Shown piece by piece: positions 20,415 through 32,381 of a stretch of 64,000 nucleotides of DNA. Both the position numbers and the translations under genes were made by a program. Position 1 is the stretch's first letter. Each line of letters opens with the position of its first letter. The stretch lies in assembly GCA_022925895.1 (NCBI GenBank), contig JAKSYS010000018.1, forward strand, positions 124,001 to 188,000, given 5' to 3'. Source of the stretch: Fragilaria crotonensis. Its lineage: Eukaryota > Bacillariophyta > Fragilariophyceae > Fragilariales > Fragilariaceae. The notes beneath the pieces were generated by a model that did no database searches, was not told the origin of the DNA, and saw only the letters and a program-made list of their open reading frames with translations.

Positions 20415-23400
20415 CTGACAATGATTTTGTGCCCTCCATGTCACACTCACCTCCCAGCACTGATGCAATTGAATACTTCCCAGATGACCCCATGTCTGCA
20501 TATCAGCGCTTTGGACCGCCAGATCTTGATAATTGGCTCCCTGACAGTGGTGCTACAAGCCACTACACTCCTGTCTTCAGTGATCTCCATGATGTTGAAC
20601 CCTGCCATGTACCTGTTTCCCTTGCTGATGGAACCACCAAGATATCCACTTTCAAAGGCACAACTGACTGTTTCTTTACAACCACAGAAGGACAGAAAGC
20701 TATCCTTGGTCTTGCTGATGTTTACTACATTGAAGGTCTTAGCCACCGTCTGCTCTCCCTGACTGCCATTTCTGCCACCCAAAACTTCACAGTAATCATC
20801 CAGAACAGAGCAACCACAATCCGTTTTCCCAACAACTCAACATACACATGGCCAACCATTCTTCAAGAGCTACCCTCTGAACAAGCTTTCTCCATGACTT
20901 CCCAACCTAACACAACTTCTGATGACACTTCAAACTCACCTGCCATCACTTTTGAGCAACACTTGGACACTTCAACCAATTCAAACCCAGACCAACCCAC
21001 TGCAACCTTGCCACTTGAGATCACATCCGTCGCCTTGCACATCGTAATTTCCGCAATCTTATGACTGGATCCCTTCACCATGTTTGGAATGATCACATTT
21101 GTCACCAGCCACTGACACTCAAACTTGGCCAATCAGAATCTCAATCAGCCAAAACGCGCCAGAAGCAAAGTCCCACTCCGCCAAGGTTCAGAACCATTCC
21201 ATCAACTTCACCTTGACCTTCTGAGAAACCCATTCCGTTTTGGCCTGACAACTAACACTAACTATTCTGCCTACCTTTTCATTGTGACAACTCCTGGCAA
21301 ACTAACTGGTTGGATTGGACTACCCACTGAAAGCACCTTATCCATTCTCACTGCACTGCAATCTTGGCTCACACAATCAGAACTTCTTGGCCGCACCCAA
21401 TCTGTCCGCTTTATCCGCACTGATGCTGGAACAGCATTTACTTCTGCCAAATTCATCTCAACTTGCACCAATCTTGGAATCAAAGTTGAAGCTGCAGCCC
21501 CTGAACATCAAGAAATGAATGGAATTTGTGAAGCCAAATGGAGAGAAGTCCACAACATTGCAAACACTCTGCTCAATACTGCCAGACTTGGAGGTGCCTT
21601 CTTTCACCATGCTCATGCCTATGCAGTCCAAATTGTCAATGCTTGCCCTGCAAAGAATGTCACTGATCAAGATGGAAATCCTACAACTCCCTTCCACTAT
21701 AGTTATGGCCGAAAACCCAGCCTCATCAACTTCCGCATTTGGATGCCCAGTCTATTTCAAGCGTTACGAACCGACCTTTCGGAACAAGTTAATCACTTAT
21801 AAACAACAGCTCCAACGTGCATCCCGTGGAACTTTATTGGATTCCCTGAAAACTCTGCTGGCTGGCTTGTCTACTCTCCGGACCATCCTCAACGAATTAT
21901 CACAACCCGTGACGCTTATTTTGATGAAGATTTCAGCTCTGCCCTTGCTTTTGACTCCAAACCTTTTGCTGGAGCCATCCCTATCCGCTCCCACATGGAC
22001 CCTAATGGACTTGAAAATGTTGAGAATTCTGAACCCACCATCATTCACCAGACTGGATCTGTTGCCAACCTTGGAATCAACCCATCTTCCTTCATTGAAG
22101 AACCCACTAACAATGATGAGCATCCCCTTCCCATTGAGACTATTGACAATGATGATGACACTGATGATGATGATCTACAACCTGGTCCAACACCACCTGC
22201 ACCTCAACTGCTAAATCTCACTCATCACCAGAAGAGACACACACCCCTTCAGAAAGAGATGACACTCTACTTCCAAGAATGTGCTGAATCACCACCTTCC
22301 ATTGACCCTATCCACACTGCTATGCTTGCCCTTGATGCCTCTGCTGAAACATCTACAGAAAATGATGATCCTGTTGATAAATACTTGCCAGAACCCCAAT
22401 CCTTTCAAGCTGTCCTCAAACTTGATGATGACATCCGCTCTGCCTGGCTTCATGCAATCAAAATGGAAATCAAGAACCTCATTGATCATGGTACCTTCAT
22501 TCTTGGCCAGAAACCCCATGCAGATGAATTGATTATCCCAGTTAAACTTGTGCTCAAAGCAAAGCAAACAGCATCTGGCAAACTTGACAAACTCAAAGCC
22601 CGCCTTGTTGCCCATGACGACATGGAAAAGAGAAGAATTAAGAAAACAAAAGCAAAGTACCAGCAGCAACTACTTAAGCAAAGAGAAGAGAACACCAATA
22701 AAGTTAAGAAGTCTAACACTATCCCAATTGAGATCCCTCAACCTTTTGAAGACACATGGTCACCCTGTGCATCTTCAAGAGGGTCAAACTCCTCATATCC
22801 AAAACCTGTGCTTTCCGCCGCATCCTTAAAGGTGCTGACTTCATTGGAGCCTATCTTCAAGCCAAAGTTATTGGACGTCACTTTGTGATCCTGCCACTTT
22901 ACCTTGCTTACCACTTCCCAGAATATGCCAAATACTTTGGAGTCCCACTTCTTCTTGACAAAGGAATCTATGGCCTTGTCTACTCAGGCAAATATTGGAA
23001 CATTGAATTCTCTGAATGGCTATACTCTCAAGGATTCATTCAATCCCAAGCAGAACCATCCTATTTTGTTTACTATGATAAACATAACCAATGGCTTCGC
23101 CTCCTATTCTTTGTCGATGACATGCTTTATGTTGGAAGCAACGATTCCATTGAGAAATCTTTCGAAGATTCCGTCCGCAACCGCTTTGACGTGAAATTCC
23201 TTGGTCCTGCACAATGGTTCCTGCAAATGCGCATCCACCGCCACAAAGATTCCACTTACACTCTAGACCAACACCGTTATGTCTTAAACGCCCTCCAACG
23301 TTATGACCCGGATTCCGAATTCCCTGAACGCGAAACTCCCTTCCCACCCGATTACGTCTTCACCAAAGATAACCGTCCTGTCACCGATCATGACAAGTCT

Positions 23401-24108
23401 ATAATTGAGAAAAGACATTCCCGCCTCCCATTTCGCTCAGCCGTATGCACCCTACTTTATCTAGCATATAACACACGTGCCGATATCCTTTTTGCAGTCT
23501 GCAAACTTGCAAAAGCCTGCATCTGCCCCGGTGAACTTGACTTCCGCGCCCTTATCTGGTTATTTGGCTATCTCAGACGCCGACCCAGCTATGCTTTGAA
23601 ATTCTATCCTGATGGCACTTCTAACCCAATCTATAGTATCTGTGCCCAACACAGCATTCCATACTCTGACCTGACTGTCTTCTCTGATGCCAGCTGGCAA
23701 GATTGCCCTGACACTGGCAGATCAACTGTTGGATACATGATTTTTCACAATGGTGCTCTCATTGAAGCCAACTCAACAATGCCTACCCCAATTGCAATGT
23801 CAACCTCTGAAGCTGAATACATGGCTGCCTGTTCTGCAACTATGGCTACTGCCCACATCAGAATGCTTTTATATGATATGACATACCTTGGCACTAAACA
23901 ATGGCGCGAATCATCCCAACGTTTACCTACAATCCCATCTGTCCTTATGATTGACAATGAAGCAACTGTTCAAATTGCCAAGAATGGCAAACTAACTCGC
24001 AAAACTCGCCACATTGAAAGACGCTTTCACTTTGTCCGCCAAGGCCAACAAGATGGTACTCATCAACTCTATTGGATCCCTTGTGACTCTCAACTTGCTG
24101 ACATCTAA
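20384..24108 (+). pseudogene. Copia pol region: protease, integrase, reverse transcriptase, RNase H (broken)
   Basis: The protease active site WLPDSGATSHYTP lies near 20.53 kb. Integrase core residues occur in the 21.2-21.7 kb interval (HLDLLRNPF, FIRTDAGTAFT, EHQEMNGICEAKW). The RT Asp pair lies in LLFFVDDMLYVGSND near 23.11 kb, preceded by GADFIGAYLQA. The RNase H stretch near 23.68 kb has VFSDASWQDC and MSTSEAEYMAA. Domain order is Copia. The region carries roughly three to four breaks and is treated as a fossil. Confidence 0.8.
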
Positions 24109-24222
24109 CCAAGACTCAGACATCATCCAAGATTGATCCTCACCTTGACAAAATCTTTGCACACTCCCTGATCACCTACTTTCTCCATCACCAATTTCTA
24201 CGGAGATCTGATTCAAGAGGGG

Positions 24223-24601
24223 TGACAGACTTTTAGTACCGCTCCTACGTATTTTTACTATCTACATTATCCAGTAGGACACTTCACATTAGGCTAGTAA
24301 ACAGTATACGTCGTATCGTTACTGTCGTACGGGAATCATATCCCACTCCAAAATTGCAACGATCAAATTCATGTCGTTCGTTGCATAAACGACCATTTTC
24401 TCGCCCAACGCTCGGCCTCGTACGACCTCTTCAGACGTACACCTTTTCAGACGTGCACTCTTCAGACGTGCACCGTTTCTTTTGTGATCCTGAGTGTTCC
24501 TGAAGAACACTCATCAAAAGTTGATCATCATTTGATGATCAACAATTTCTCTAAATTTGTCCAACTGTAAATATATTTAGTCCGGCCCCCAATTTTCCAC
24601 A
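24223..24601 (+). repeat. Candidate 3' LTR-like segment of the Copia fossil
   Basis: About 110 bp after the pol end a purine stretch (aagagggg) precedes a segment that starts TGACAG and ends CCACA. This agrees with a polypurine tract followed by a TG...CA-bounded LTR of about 380 bp. It contains a short triplicated CAGACGT(A/G)CACC motif and a TGATCATCATTTGATGATCA palindrome. No second copy was found in the window, so the assignment rests on position and end bases only. Confidence 0.35.
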
Positions 24602-25439
24602 ATGTACAATTTTCGTAGCAGCGTAACTGACCATGACGACTTTTTACCCGCCGTCATCATGGTTCAGTCCCCCTGTAGCGATAGCCAGTGTACTAGTACC
24701 CACTTGGCTACCGACGTCACCGTAGGACTCCACCCACGTCCACATACTGTAGTGTCACCTACGCGCAACGTAGCACCATCTACTTGCATCGTACCTACAG
24801 ATACTAGCACAGTTGCTTCGCCTACTAGCACTGTGTCTACGTCTACATGTACTGTAGTTACGCCTAGTCATACCGTAGCTCAGTATACCCGTCCAGTAGA
24901 CACCCACGCGTATACCGTCGCGTTTGCTACTAGCACTCCCGCTTCCTCTGCCGCTAGCGTAGCATCCAGTAGTCCCGAAACCGTAGCACCGGCCAACGTT
25001 CGTACTGTAGCGACCGATACCGTCACCGTGACGTCACCACCTGCCTGCGACCCCGGTCTGGCGTGCGCCCGATTTAACCATGGTCTGGCCTCCACTCCGC
25101 GCTCGCACGCAGAATCTATCAAGTGCCGAGGAGCAAGTGGGAGTTGGAAGAAAAATCAGGAGTTGTGTCGGTGCGGCGTGCGTATGCGATATAAACATAG
25201 TGCTTGGTACTTCTACTTGGTTCGTAGTAGTACGTACATGGAAGCTGCAAGTACCGGTACTCCCGTCATGTTGAGACCGTACTCGTACATCGAGTTCGTA
25301 TCATTACTCCAGCACGATCGTCGCATTAAATGCGTTCAAGTACCCGAGCAGCATCCTTGTCGTCCCATTCTGAGAAGATTGAAGAGTGCTTCAGTGGTGT
25401 GTGCGCATAACTATTCTTAAACAGCGCCTTTCTAGCAGC
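24602..25439. other. Low-complexity upstream region of the monooxygenase gene
   Basis: Rich in CTACTAGCAC- and CCGTAGCA-like words. It happens to be open for 272 codons on the plus strand, but the product is Thr/Ser/Val low complexity without any domain, so it is treated as non-coding. Confidence 0.4.
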
Positions 25440-27318
25440 ATGAAGTTCGCAGCCTTAAGCTGTATCCTCTGCACCGTCTGCTTTGCTCCAATAGCTCTGG
25501 CGTTGGTGCCTCAAGCAAGTAAGGTCATGTCATCGATTCGGGTCCGGAGCAGTATCAGTCGTTTCACTGCGTCATCCGTCGTTGAACAGGAAACAGTGCA
25601 GATGCCTGAAACTAAACAAATGACAGATACCATCGTTTGTGGTGCAGGTCCGGCTGGGTTGTTGACTGCCATTATGCTGGCACAAAAGTTCCCCAACAAG
25701 AAAGTATCCGTCTTTGACCGCCTGGGCGCACCTCCCTCGCCCACGGACGATGCTGTCTGGAGCGATGTGGCAAAATTCTATTTGATCGGCTTGGGAGCTC
25801 GAGGACAACGGGCTCTGGCCGAGTTTGGAGTGTGGGATGCTGTCGAACGAGTCTGTACTCAGTTGTGGGCCGACGAGATTGGTCTCCCGAATCCGAGGAC
25901 GCTGTGGAAAGGATCTTTACGGACCGTCCTGTTACAACGCAAGTCTTGCCAAGGGATAAACTTGTGGGAGTCTTGTACGAACATATTTTAGAAAATTATG
26001 CTGATAAGATTGAGTTGAACTTTGGATATGAAGTCACTCCAATTGATTTCACGGCAGGTGACGGAACCGAAGTTGTGGTAATGATTTCCAAATGTCAGTC
26101 GAACTCAAGAGTTAACCCGTCATCTACGGAAGCATCCGATAAGGCCGAGGTGGTGTGTGATCTCGATGATTCCATTGTCATGTCGACGAACTTGCTGATT
26201 GCTGCTGATGGCACCTCTCGAACAGTTGCAAACACTATGGAAGCGTTGGACAAGAAGAAGTTCGAGTCGATGAATCCAGTCAATCGTCTTTTTGCGGGTA
26301 AACCATTCAGAGTCACTCGATATGAAGATGACAATCAAAGAATCTACAAGACTGTTCCGTTCAAATTGCCGGAAGGATGGAGACCAGACCTCAACTACTC
26401 GGCACGTACCAAAGGTAGTCGGGTTGTGTTTGACGCGTTGCCAGCCAATCGTTTTGGAGATTATTGCGGTGTCATGCTTCTTAAAGGTGGTGATCCCCTT
26501 ACGGAGCCTGACTCTGATCCCAAGGAACTTCGGGCTCTATTCGACGAGAGCCTTCCACAGTTCAGCATCCTTCTGGACGATTCTACTATTGAAGCCATTG
26601 CCAAGAAGGGTCCATCGTTCCTCCCTTCATTCCGCTACGTTGGTCCTCGCCTCCACCAAGACGATCGCACGGTCATACTTGGCGACTGCGCTCACACTGT
26701 CAAGCCATACTTTGGTCTTGGCGCCAACAGTGCGCTCGAAGACGTCAAGTTTCTGAGCGAGGCCATTACAGCCACCGATGGCGATCTGACTGCGGCTGTG
26801 CGCAAGTTCTCCCGCGAACGTGCGGGAGAGGCCAAGGCTCTGGTTCGAATCTCAAGGGAACTGGACCGTCCTGGTAAAGTGGGATTCGTGACGTTTGTTC
26901 TTCCGCTGATTCTCGACTCGGTTTTAATAAACTGGCACCCAAGGTATTTGCTCCAAATGTAATATCCATGTTGCAGAAGGAAGGCTACGGGTTTCGTAGA
27001 GTCGCGCGACGAAAACGAACTGATCGAATTTTGCAAATTGCTGTCCTTGCAAGTGGATTGACGGTGCTGACTGTGGCAGCGAGGACTGTCGTTAAGGTGA
27101 TAGCAAGTGCGTTTGGCCGACGAAGTTCGACAGTTGTTGGAGGTGGCTTTGCATTGCTAGCAGCATTTGTAGTGGCGAAGAAACTGGCCGGATATTTGGT
27201 TCCAGGCATGGCGCCAGCAGACATTCTTGCCAAAACCAAGTCAAAAGTCACGGGTTCGCCTGAGACTATGCAGTCGATGGAGAAAGGACAGGAGACGCCA
27301 GTGGTAGAGTTGCTATAG
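25440..27318 (+). CDS. FAD-dependent monooxygenase with signal peptide and C-terminal membrane segments
   Basis: Begins at MKFAALSCILCTVCFAPIALA, a signal-peptide-like stretch. The FAD-binding Rossmann motif TIVCGAGPAGLLTAIML is followed by DRPVTTQVLPRDKLVGVL. The second FAD/NAD(P)H signature VILGDCAHTVKPYFGLGANSALED (the GD...P..G.G.N motif) identifies a group A flavin hydroxylase, most like kynurenine 3-monooxygenase relatives. The C-terminal end has two hydrophobic stretches, suggesting membrane anchoring. Two one-base slips interrupt the frame: near 25865 (a G is apparently missing before VVGRRDW) and near 26922 in a TTTT run (a T is apparently missing before NKLAPKVFAP). Both sides read as good family sequence, so consensus error is likelier than pseudogenisation. 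Substrate unknown. The gene converges on the reductase gene, 185 bp apart. Confidence 0.7.
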
Positions 27319-27503
27319 ATAGAGACCTTTCATTCTCCTTCCTGACTTTGGAGGCAATGGACAACGTCCTTCAGAGATGTTGCTCTCTCTCGTGTGAATT
27401 CTGGAAACGTCGAGTAGTGTGTGCCTGTGCATTTTAGTATTCACCCATACATGGTTATGGTCGTCGTCCGCGTTCTCTATTTACAGTGTTCCACTTGAAT
27501 ATA

Positions 27504-28382
27504 TCACAACGCTACACTGTCCGGCAGATCCCAATAGTCCACATGCGACCCACTAACAAAGTCCCCGGAACACACCAATTGCACCAATTTGGCAGCGGAC
27601 ACATTGGGATCAATTAATTCTCCTTTTTCGTATGCTCCTTGAAAGAAGTCTTTCAACCCATGGTCCAATTGATTTCCTTCCTCTCGGAGTGATATTGTCA
27701 TGTCGGTATCCATTGCACCTGGCGCGTAATTGAGGACGCGGATCGTGTGTTCCTCTTCTTTGGCAAGTGACTGGTGGAACATATCTCGTGCCGCCTTTCC
27801 AGCACAATAGGTGGTCATGGTGGCAAACGGTTCAAGGGCGCAGAGCGAGCTCACGTTGACAATCACCGGTCCTGTCGTAGACTCATTCGCAGTGGTCGAT
27901 GTCGTCGTCGCATGACGATGTGACAAAAGAGCCCTAGTCCACCGTGTAGTAAACCACAAACTGGTGGTTATGTATAAATGGATCGCGTGAGAAAAGTCGT
28001 GCAAGGATGTCATGTCCGCGATCTTTCCCAAGTGTCCAAGAGATCCCGCGTTGTTAACAATGACTACGCGATCGTATTGATCCAAAGGTTGGGCGGAGTC
28101 AATCAACTCTGTCAGTTGATTATCCAGCGTGTCAATATCACCTCCTCCACCGAGGTCCATCGGGTGGATGGAAACATTCATTTGGATACAAGCTCCGGTA
28201 GGACCATCATCACTGGTGCTCTCCAGCATTCGTCGTTTTGTTTCCTGCAATCCCGATTCGGAACGAGCTGTCAAGAGGACACGCATTGGAGCGTTTCGAC
28301 ATGATGGATGACGGGCGAATGCTTCTGCTACGGCTTGACCAAAGCCTCGAGAGGCGCCGCTGACCACGAGCAACATCGTCAT
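27504..28382 (-). CDS. SPR: Sepiapterin reductase-type short-chain dehydrogenase
   Basis: About 292 residues from MTMLLVVSGASRGFG (chosen over an upstream Met because the Rossmann fold starts here). TG-like motif SGASRGFGQ binds NADP(H). VNNAGSLGHLGK is the NNAG motif, with NVSS and YCAGKAARDM giving the catalytic Ser and Tyr-x3-Lys. LNYAPGAMDTDM follows, as in sepiapterin reductases, and the C-terminal VDYWDLPD end fits that group better than generic SDRs. It would reduce 6-pyruvoyl-tetrahydropterin or sepiapterin in tetrahydrobiopterin synthesis, in the cytosol (no targeting peptide). The frame is intact. Its 5' side faces the SelW-like gene, with which it shares a 460-bp upstream region. 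Confidence 0.8.
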   Translation of the reverse strand: MTMLLVVSGASRGFGQAVAEAFARHPSCRNAPMRVLLTARSESGLQETKRRMLESTSDDGPTGACIQMNVSIHPMDLGGGGDIDTLDNQLTELIDSAQPLDQYDRVVIVNNAGSLGHLGKIADMTSLHDFSHAIHLYITTSLWFTTRWTRALLSHRHATTTSTTANESTTGPVIVNVSSLCALEPFATMTTYCAGKAARDMFHQSLAKEEEHTIRVLNYAPGAMDTDMTISLREEGNQLDHGLKDFFQGAYEKGELIDPNVSAAKLVQLVCSGDFVSGSHVDYWDLPDSVAL

Positions 28383-28844
28383 GGAAGAACAAGTGAAAAA
28401 GTTTTTAATTAATAGTGCGCTGCGACATTCCATGGATATCCTGAATTGATGTATTCCAGTGGAAGATATTTTGAATAAGACAATTTGTACTCAGAGAGCA
28501 TAACGTATTCTACTGGACTTCCATAATACGGTAGCGAGGTGGATTTCGATGGTACGCAATCTGATAGTCCGTACTTCAGTGCTGTAGAACAATCAACACA
28601 CTACTGAATACTGTATCTGTTCAGAGTTCAGAGTTCTGGTTTCTGATATATTTTTGACAAAGAAAAAATTGGATTCAAAAATTTTGGATCTGAAAAAGTC
28701 AGTCCCATGGTGACACAACAACTTCCCGTCGTTTCACTTCTGCACGTTCGTCGTATTTTTCCAGGCAGTCCTCTCAGAGAGTGTAGATACGCGATGACGA
28801 TGAGAAGATCAAGGACGAGTGAGCATGTGAATTCAGTTATACAC
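28383..28844. promoter_or_regulatory. Shared upstream region of two divergent genes
   Basis: The only non-coding DNA between the starts of the reductase (minus) and the SelW-like gene (plus). It must hold both promoters. No specific element could be identified. Confidence 0.4.
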
Positions 28845-29776
28845 ATGAAGCCACTATTGTTCGCATTGTTCATCATCACAATTGCCTCTGTGGGGGGCTT
28901 CTCACCTCTCACCGTTGGAAGATCACGTTATCGTCGACCCATAACATTATCTCAAGTAAACGAACAAGAACACAACAACAACGACAGCAATGATCCATTG
29001 CCGCTGTCAAACACATCTAATCACGTATCGATTGAATTTTGCACAGGATGTCGATGGATGATGCGCTCGGCATGGATGGCACAGGAACTTCTCACGACAT
29101 TTGCTAATGATTTGGATTCCGTCACGCTTGTGCCAAGCCGAGCCGTTCCTGGTGGTGTCTTTACAGTCCGACGTACCGGCAGCGATACGGAAAGTATCTT
29201 GTGGGATCGCAAGACAGAAGGAGGATTTCCGGAATCCAAGCAACTCAAACAACGAGTCCGAGACGCCATTGCGCCTGATCGAGATTTGGGACATTCTGAT
29301 GCAACTTGTGCTGTTTCTGGTAGAATCCCTCCTGCCGACTGCCTTGATTGTCAGGATGTAGAGACAATTGATCCCAAGCAGGCAGACACGAAAGGATCAG
29401 CTCAGACTCCATTCCCTGCCCCACAACCGAACGTGGCCATCACTTACAATCATCAGTGGCTTTGAGAGCATCCTGGTTGGCCCAAGAATTGTTGACGACG
29501 TTTCCCGACCATTTGAATTCTGTAACTTTAGTTCCGAATCGACCTGGTGGTGGTGACGATATCGATGACGGAACCTTTTGCGTTCATTGGAATCGCCAAA
29601 TCGTATTGTGGGATCGTCGTGGCACCCCACAACAGCGCGAAGGATTCCCGGAACCCAAGGAATTGAGTGAATTGATACGCGAACAACTATTCGGCCAGAC
29701 TCGTCCAGCAATGCTGGAGCAAGAGATGGACGACGAAGAAGCGGAACAATTAAGAAAATTCTTCGGTGTCATGTGA
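28845..29776 (+). CDS. Tandem SelW/Rdx-family thioredoxin-fold protein, probably plastid-targeted
   Basis: Starts MKPLLFALFIITIASVGGFSPL: a signal peptide followed by Phe, resembling the diatom plastid bipartite signal. Domain 1 (residues about 61-150) has IEFCTGCRWMMRSAWMAQELL, with the CxxC redox pair C66/C69 typical of Rdx/SelW/SelT/SelH proteins, then LWDRK, GGFPESKQLKQ and LGHSD. Domain 2 repeats the fold (RASWLAQELLTTF, LWDRR, GFPEPKEL) but reads YNHQW where the CxxC should be, so it lacks redox cysteines. The frame slips by one base at a TTT run near 29461, leaving an in-frame TGA at 29463. The other frame continues the domain exactly, so a sequence error is likely. It converges on the biotin gene, 161 bp away. 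Confidence 0.65.
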
Positions 29777-29937
29777 AAGCGTTTCCCGGAATTAGCTGGG
29801 ACAAACCATCGTAGAACTCCCGAGTAAATTGGAGCTACTGAGGTAGGAGAGTGGATGGTTCTTGGAAGGGAACCGGCAATTCATGATTATAAACATGTTG
29901 AAAAATAGAAGTACAAGCTCTAGTATAGGTTCTAGTA

Positions 29938-32381
29938 TCAATAGGAAGGCCGAGATGAGTCGTTGCTCCCAAGGCGATTTAGGGTCTCTTCGACCACTGT
30001 CAACATTCTAGAACACTCCGTCTCACTCGTCAATGGCGACACCATGATGTAAATGACGTTGCCTAGAGGCCGCGCAAAGACGCCTCGATCTTTGAGTTGT
30101 TTTATGATGGGCGCCGTACGTGAGGAGGCAGCATACCCAGATCCTTCGCCTTCATCGGGTCGAATGGTCAGCGCAAGTACAGTTCCAAGAGAAAAGCTCT
30201 GGTCCACAATTGGCAGCAGGGATAGTGACTGGACACGGTCAAGATCAAATGAATTTCGAATACGACCATTCGATTCCAACATGGTGTCATACGCTTCCAA
30301 GGCGTGGATGGCACTGACGCATCCAACGGGATGCGCCGTGTAGGAATGTCCGTGCAGCAGTGCTTGTCCTTTTTCGTCGCCCAAAAGGTCGAAAAGACGT
30401 CTCAGTTGCAAGCGTCACGCTCAAGGGTACCAATCCACCCGTGAGGAGTTTGGCATAACTCGCAATGTCAGGGTTGGCCCCAAGTATTTCACGACAGCTT
30501 TTGACGCCAACGCGAAACAGACCCGATGCAACTTCGTCGAAAATGATTGGAACTCTCTTCATACGGGCTACATCCATCAAGGCTCGCTGCCATAAGGGAT
30601 CGACAAATTTCATGCCGCCGGCGACAATCAATATGGGTTCGATCACCACGGAACCGATCCGTTTCGGTTTCGATGATTCGGGGTTCGATTCAAAGGAATC
30701 CCATTCATGTCGTATGGAGTCGAGGTATGCTGAATATAAGTCCGACTCAAGGCGAGTTTCAACATCCATGGCAGTATCGACTGACTCGAGATCAATTCTT
30801 TTGTCTCCATATGGAAGGGATAGGCCGAGAGATCCATCATGAAACCCAATCGTTGGCGTTTTCAAGAACAGTCCCTTTGGCTCATACCACGGGTGTTGAC
30901 CTTGATTGAAAATACTAGGTTCTGCAACATCCATTGTACCCAAGGTATCTCCGTGGTAGCAACCTTCCTGAGCGACAACGATCCATTCATTGTCGTATGC
31001 GTTCGTCACATTGTGCCATTTTTGATACGTCTTCAGGCCCATCTTGATAGATACTTCCATGGCAGTAGACCCATCGTCAGTGAAAAAGACTCGTGAGGCC
31101 CATCCGTTTCCGGGTCCGTCAACGACCAGCTTCTTGGATAGTTCTAGAGCTGGAGCGTGCACCATGTCCGGGAAAAGCACATGCCCGTAACGACCTGCAG
31201 CTGACGCTGCTGCCAAAGCCATGCTCGAGTCCCCGTGTCCAACTCCTTGCGTCCACCACGAGGCACATGCATCAAATTGGGCTTGTCGAACCAGAACACC
31301 ACTTCCATCGTCTTTCTGCTCGTCTTTGACAACGTGATAGTGATCTCCGTTCGCGCTATCAACGAGTGTCACCTTGAATCGTCCTGCACATTGCCGTGTT
31401 GGGTAAATGGCCACCAAAGGACCTCCCGACCTTGACATCGCATACTTTTGAGCTCCTCTAGCCGAGTCGTCCACGCTTCTTCCAAGTGTTGATTCAACGC
31501 TGCAAACGTGTCGCTGACTTGTGCTGACGCGTACCACTCATCCAGAGGTTCCGATGGCGGTGGTAGTGGTGGCAATGACACGATGGAATGTTCGAGTCGT
31601 TCGAACAAGGCACGGCCTGATCCCGATCGCAACTTCAACTGCCGCGAGGCATGTTCGCGCAGTGCTGAGAGATTGTTATAGGGCGGTGTCTCAATCAGAA
31701 TCAAACCAGCAACGTCGTAACCGCGTATTATCAACGATTCGAGGGATGAGAGCGTGGCACTAATCCCACCCAAGCGTCCGTCGCCAACCAGTACGACCGG
31801 AGCAGCCCCCAAGAGAGGCTGGTAGAGATCGGCTTGAGTCGTCCAGCCCCAGGAATTGCTGGATGTTGCATGCTTGGGAAGCTTATTGAGAGGCGACGCC
31901 GACGATGGACTCAGGACACCACCAGCTGTTTCAACCCAAATAGGGCCCCCTTCAATTTCATATAGAGCTGTATGGAGTGCATTCAAAACTTGATCATCGC
32001 TCTTGGGAGCATTCTCGATCGACATGCCTCGTGGGGTGAGGTAGGCGTCTCCCATCGGAAAAGCGTATGGACATTTTTCGTGGACGCATGCTTTTCAACG
32101 AAGGCTTGATCGCTACCTCCACATTGTAAAGGTTTAATGTAATGAGAGGAGGGAGAGGATGCTTGGACCAATCCCGCTGAGACTATCGTCTTTCCGACAT
32201 CGGTGTTCGATCCGAAGATAAGATGCCGGCGAGGTTCGGCAGGCAGCAGGTGATTCTCGTTCGAGTGGCTAGCAAAAGCTTTACCAGCAAACCATCGTCG
32301 TGATTTTGCCATTCTTGGTGGTTGCTTCCCGCCCCAATGGACCACGAGCCCTAGTTTTGAATTCATGCTGTTGTTTCTCAA
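29938..32381 (-). CDS. BIO3-BIO1: Bifunctional dethiobiotin synthetase / diaminopelargonic acid aminotransferase
   Basis: The N-terminal third is a BioD domain: HLIFGSNTDVGKTIVSAGL (P-loop), YIKPLQCGG and later IWVETAGGVLSP. The C-terminal two thirds are BioA, a class III PLP aminotransferase: VLWWPFTQHGN, VTLVDSANGDHYHVV, SRVFFTDDGSTAMEVSIKM, GCYHGDT, IIFDEVASGLFR (PLP-binding Asp), YAKLLTGGLVPL (Schiff-base Lys) and HGHSYTAHPVGC. The fusion order is that of plant and fungal BIO3-BIO1, which convert DAPA precursors to dethiobiotin, usually in mitochondria; the Arg/Lys/Ser-rich N-terminus fits a transit peptide. Three one-base slips occur (near 32030, near 31382 at TT, and near 30393 at TTTT). 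Each has perfect domain continuation in the next frame, so they look like consensus errors. Confidence 0.85.

Larger units (their letters stand above)
14507..24601 (+). mobile_element. Copia-type LTR retroelement fossil, broken, with a long 5' coding extension
   Basis: Parts in order: two long 5' frames of unknown role (14.5-18.4 kb), a gag-like frame with a CCHC zinc knuckle (18.6-20.4 kb), aspartic protease (about 20.5 kb), integrase core (about 21.1-21.8 kb), reverse transcriptase (about 22.5-23.2 kb), RNase H (about 23.7-24.1 kb), and a TG...CA segment that could be the 3' LTR. The order protease, integrase, RT, RNase H is diagnostic for Copia; diatom Copia elements are known as CoDi clades. 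Pol is broken, with roughly three to four breaks, while the 5' half stays open. That suggests a copy of intermediate age rather than an ancient one. No matching 5' LTR was recognised, so the true left boundary is uncertain. Confidence 0.8.

Noticed and set aside
24602-25420. 272-codon plus-strand open frame before the monooxygenase
   Set aside because: Thr/Ser/Val low complexity made from repeated spacer words, no domain, starts at the edge of the LTR-like segment; more likely chance openness.
26840-26860. tRNA-like GGTTCGAATC box
   Set aside because: Lies inside the monooxygenase coding frame with no matching A box or cloverleaf.
29463-29465. Selenocysteine codon
   Set aside because: Not at the redox position, and the neighbouring frame restores the family sequence.
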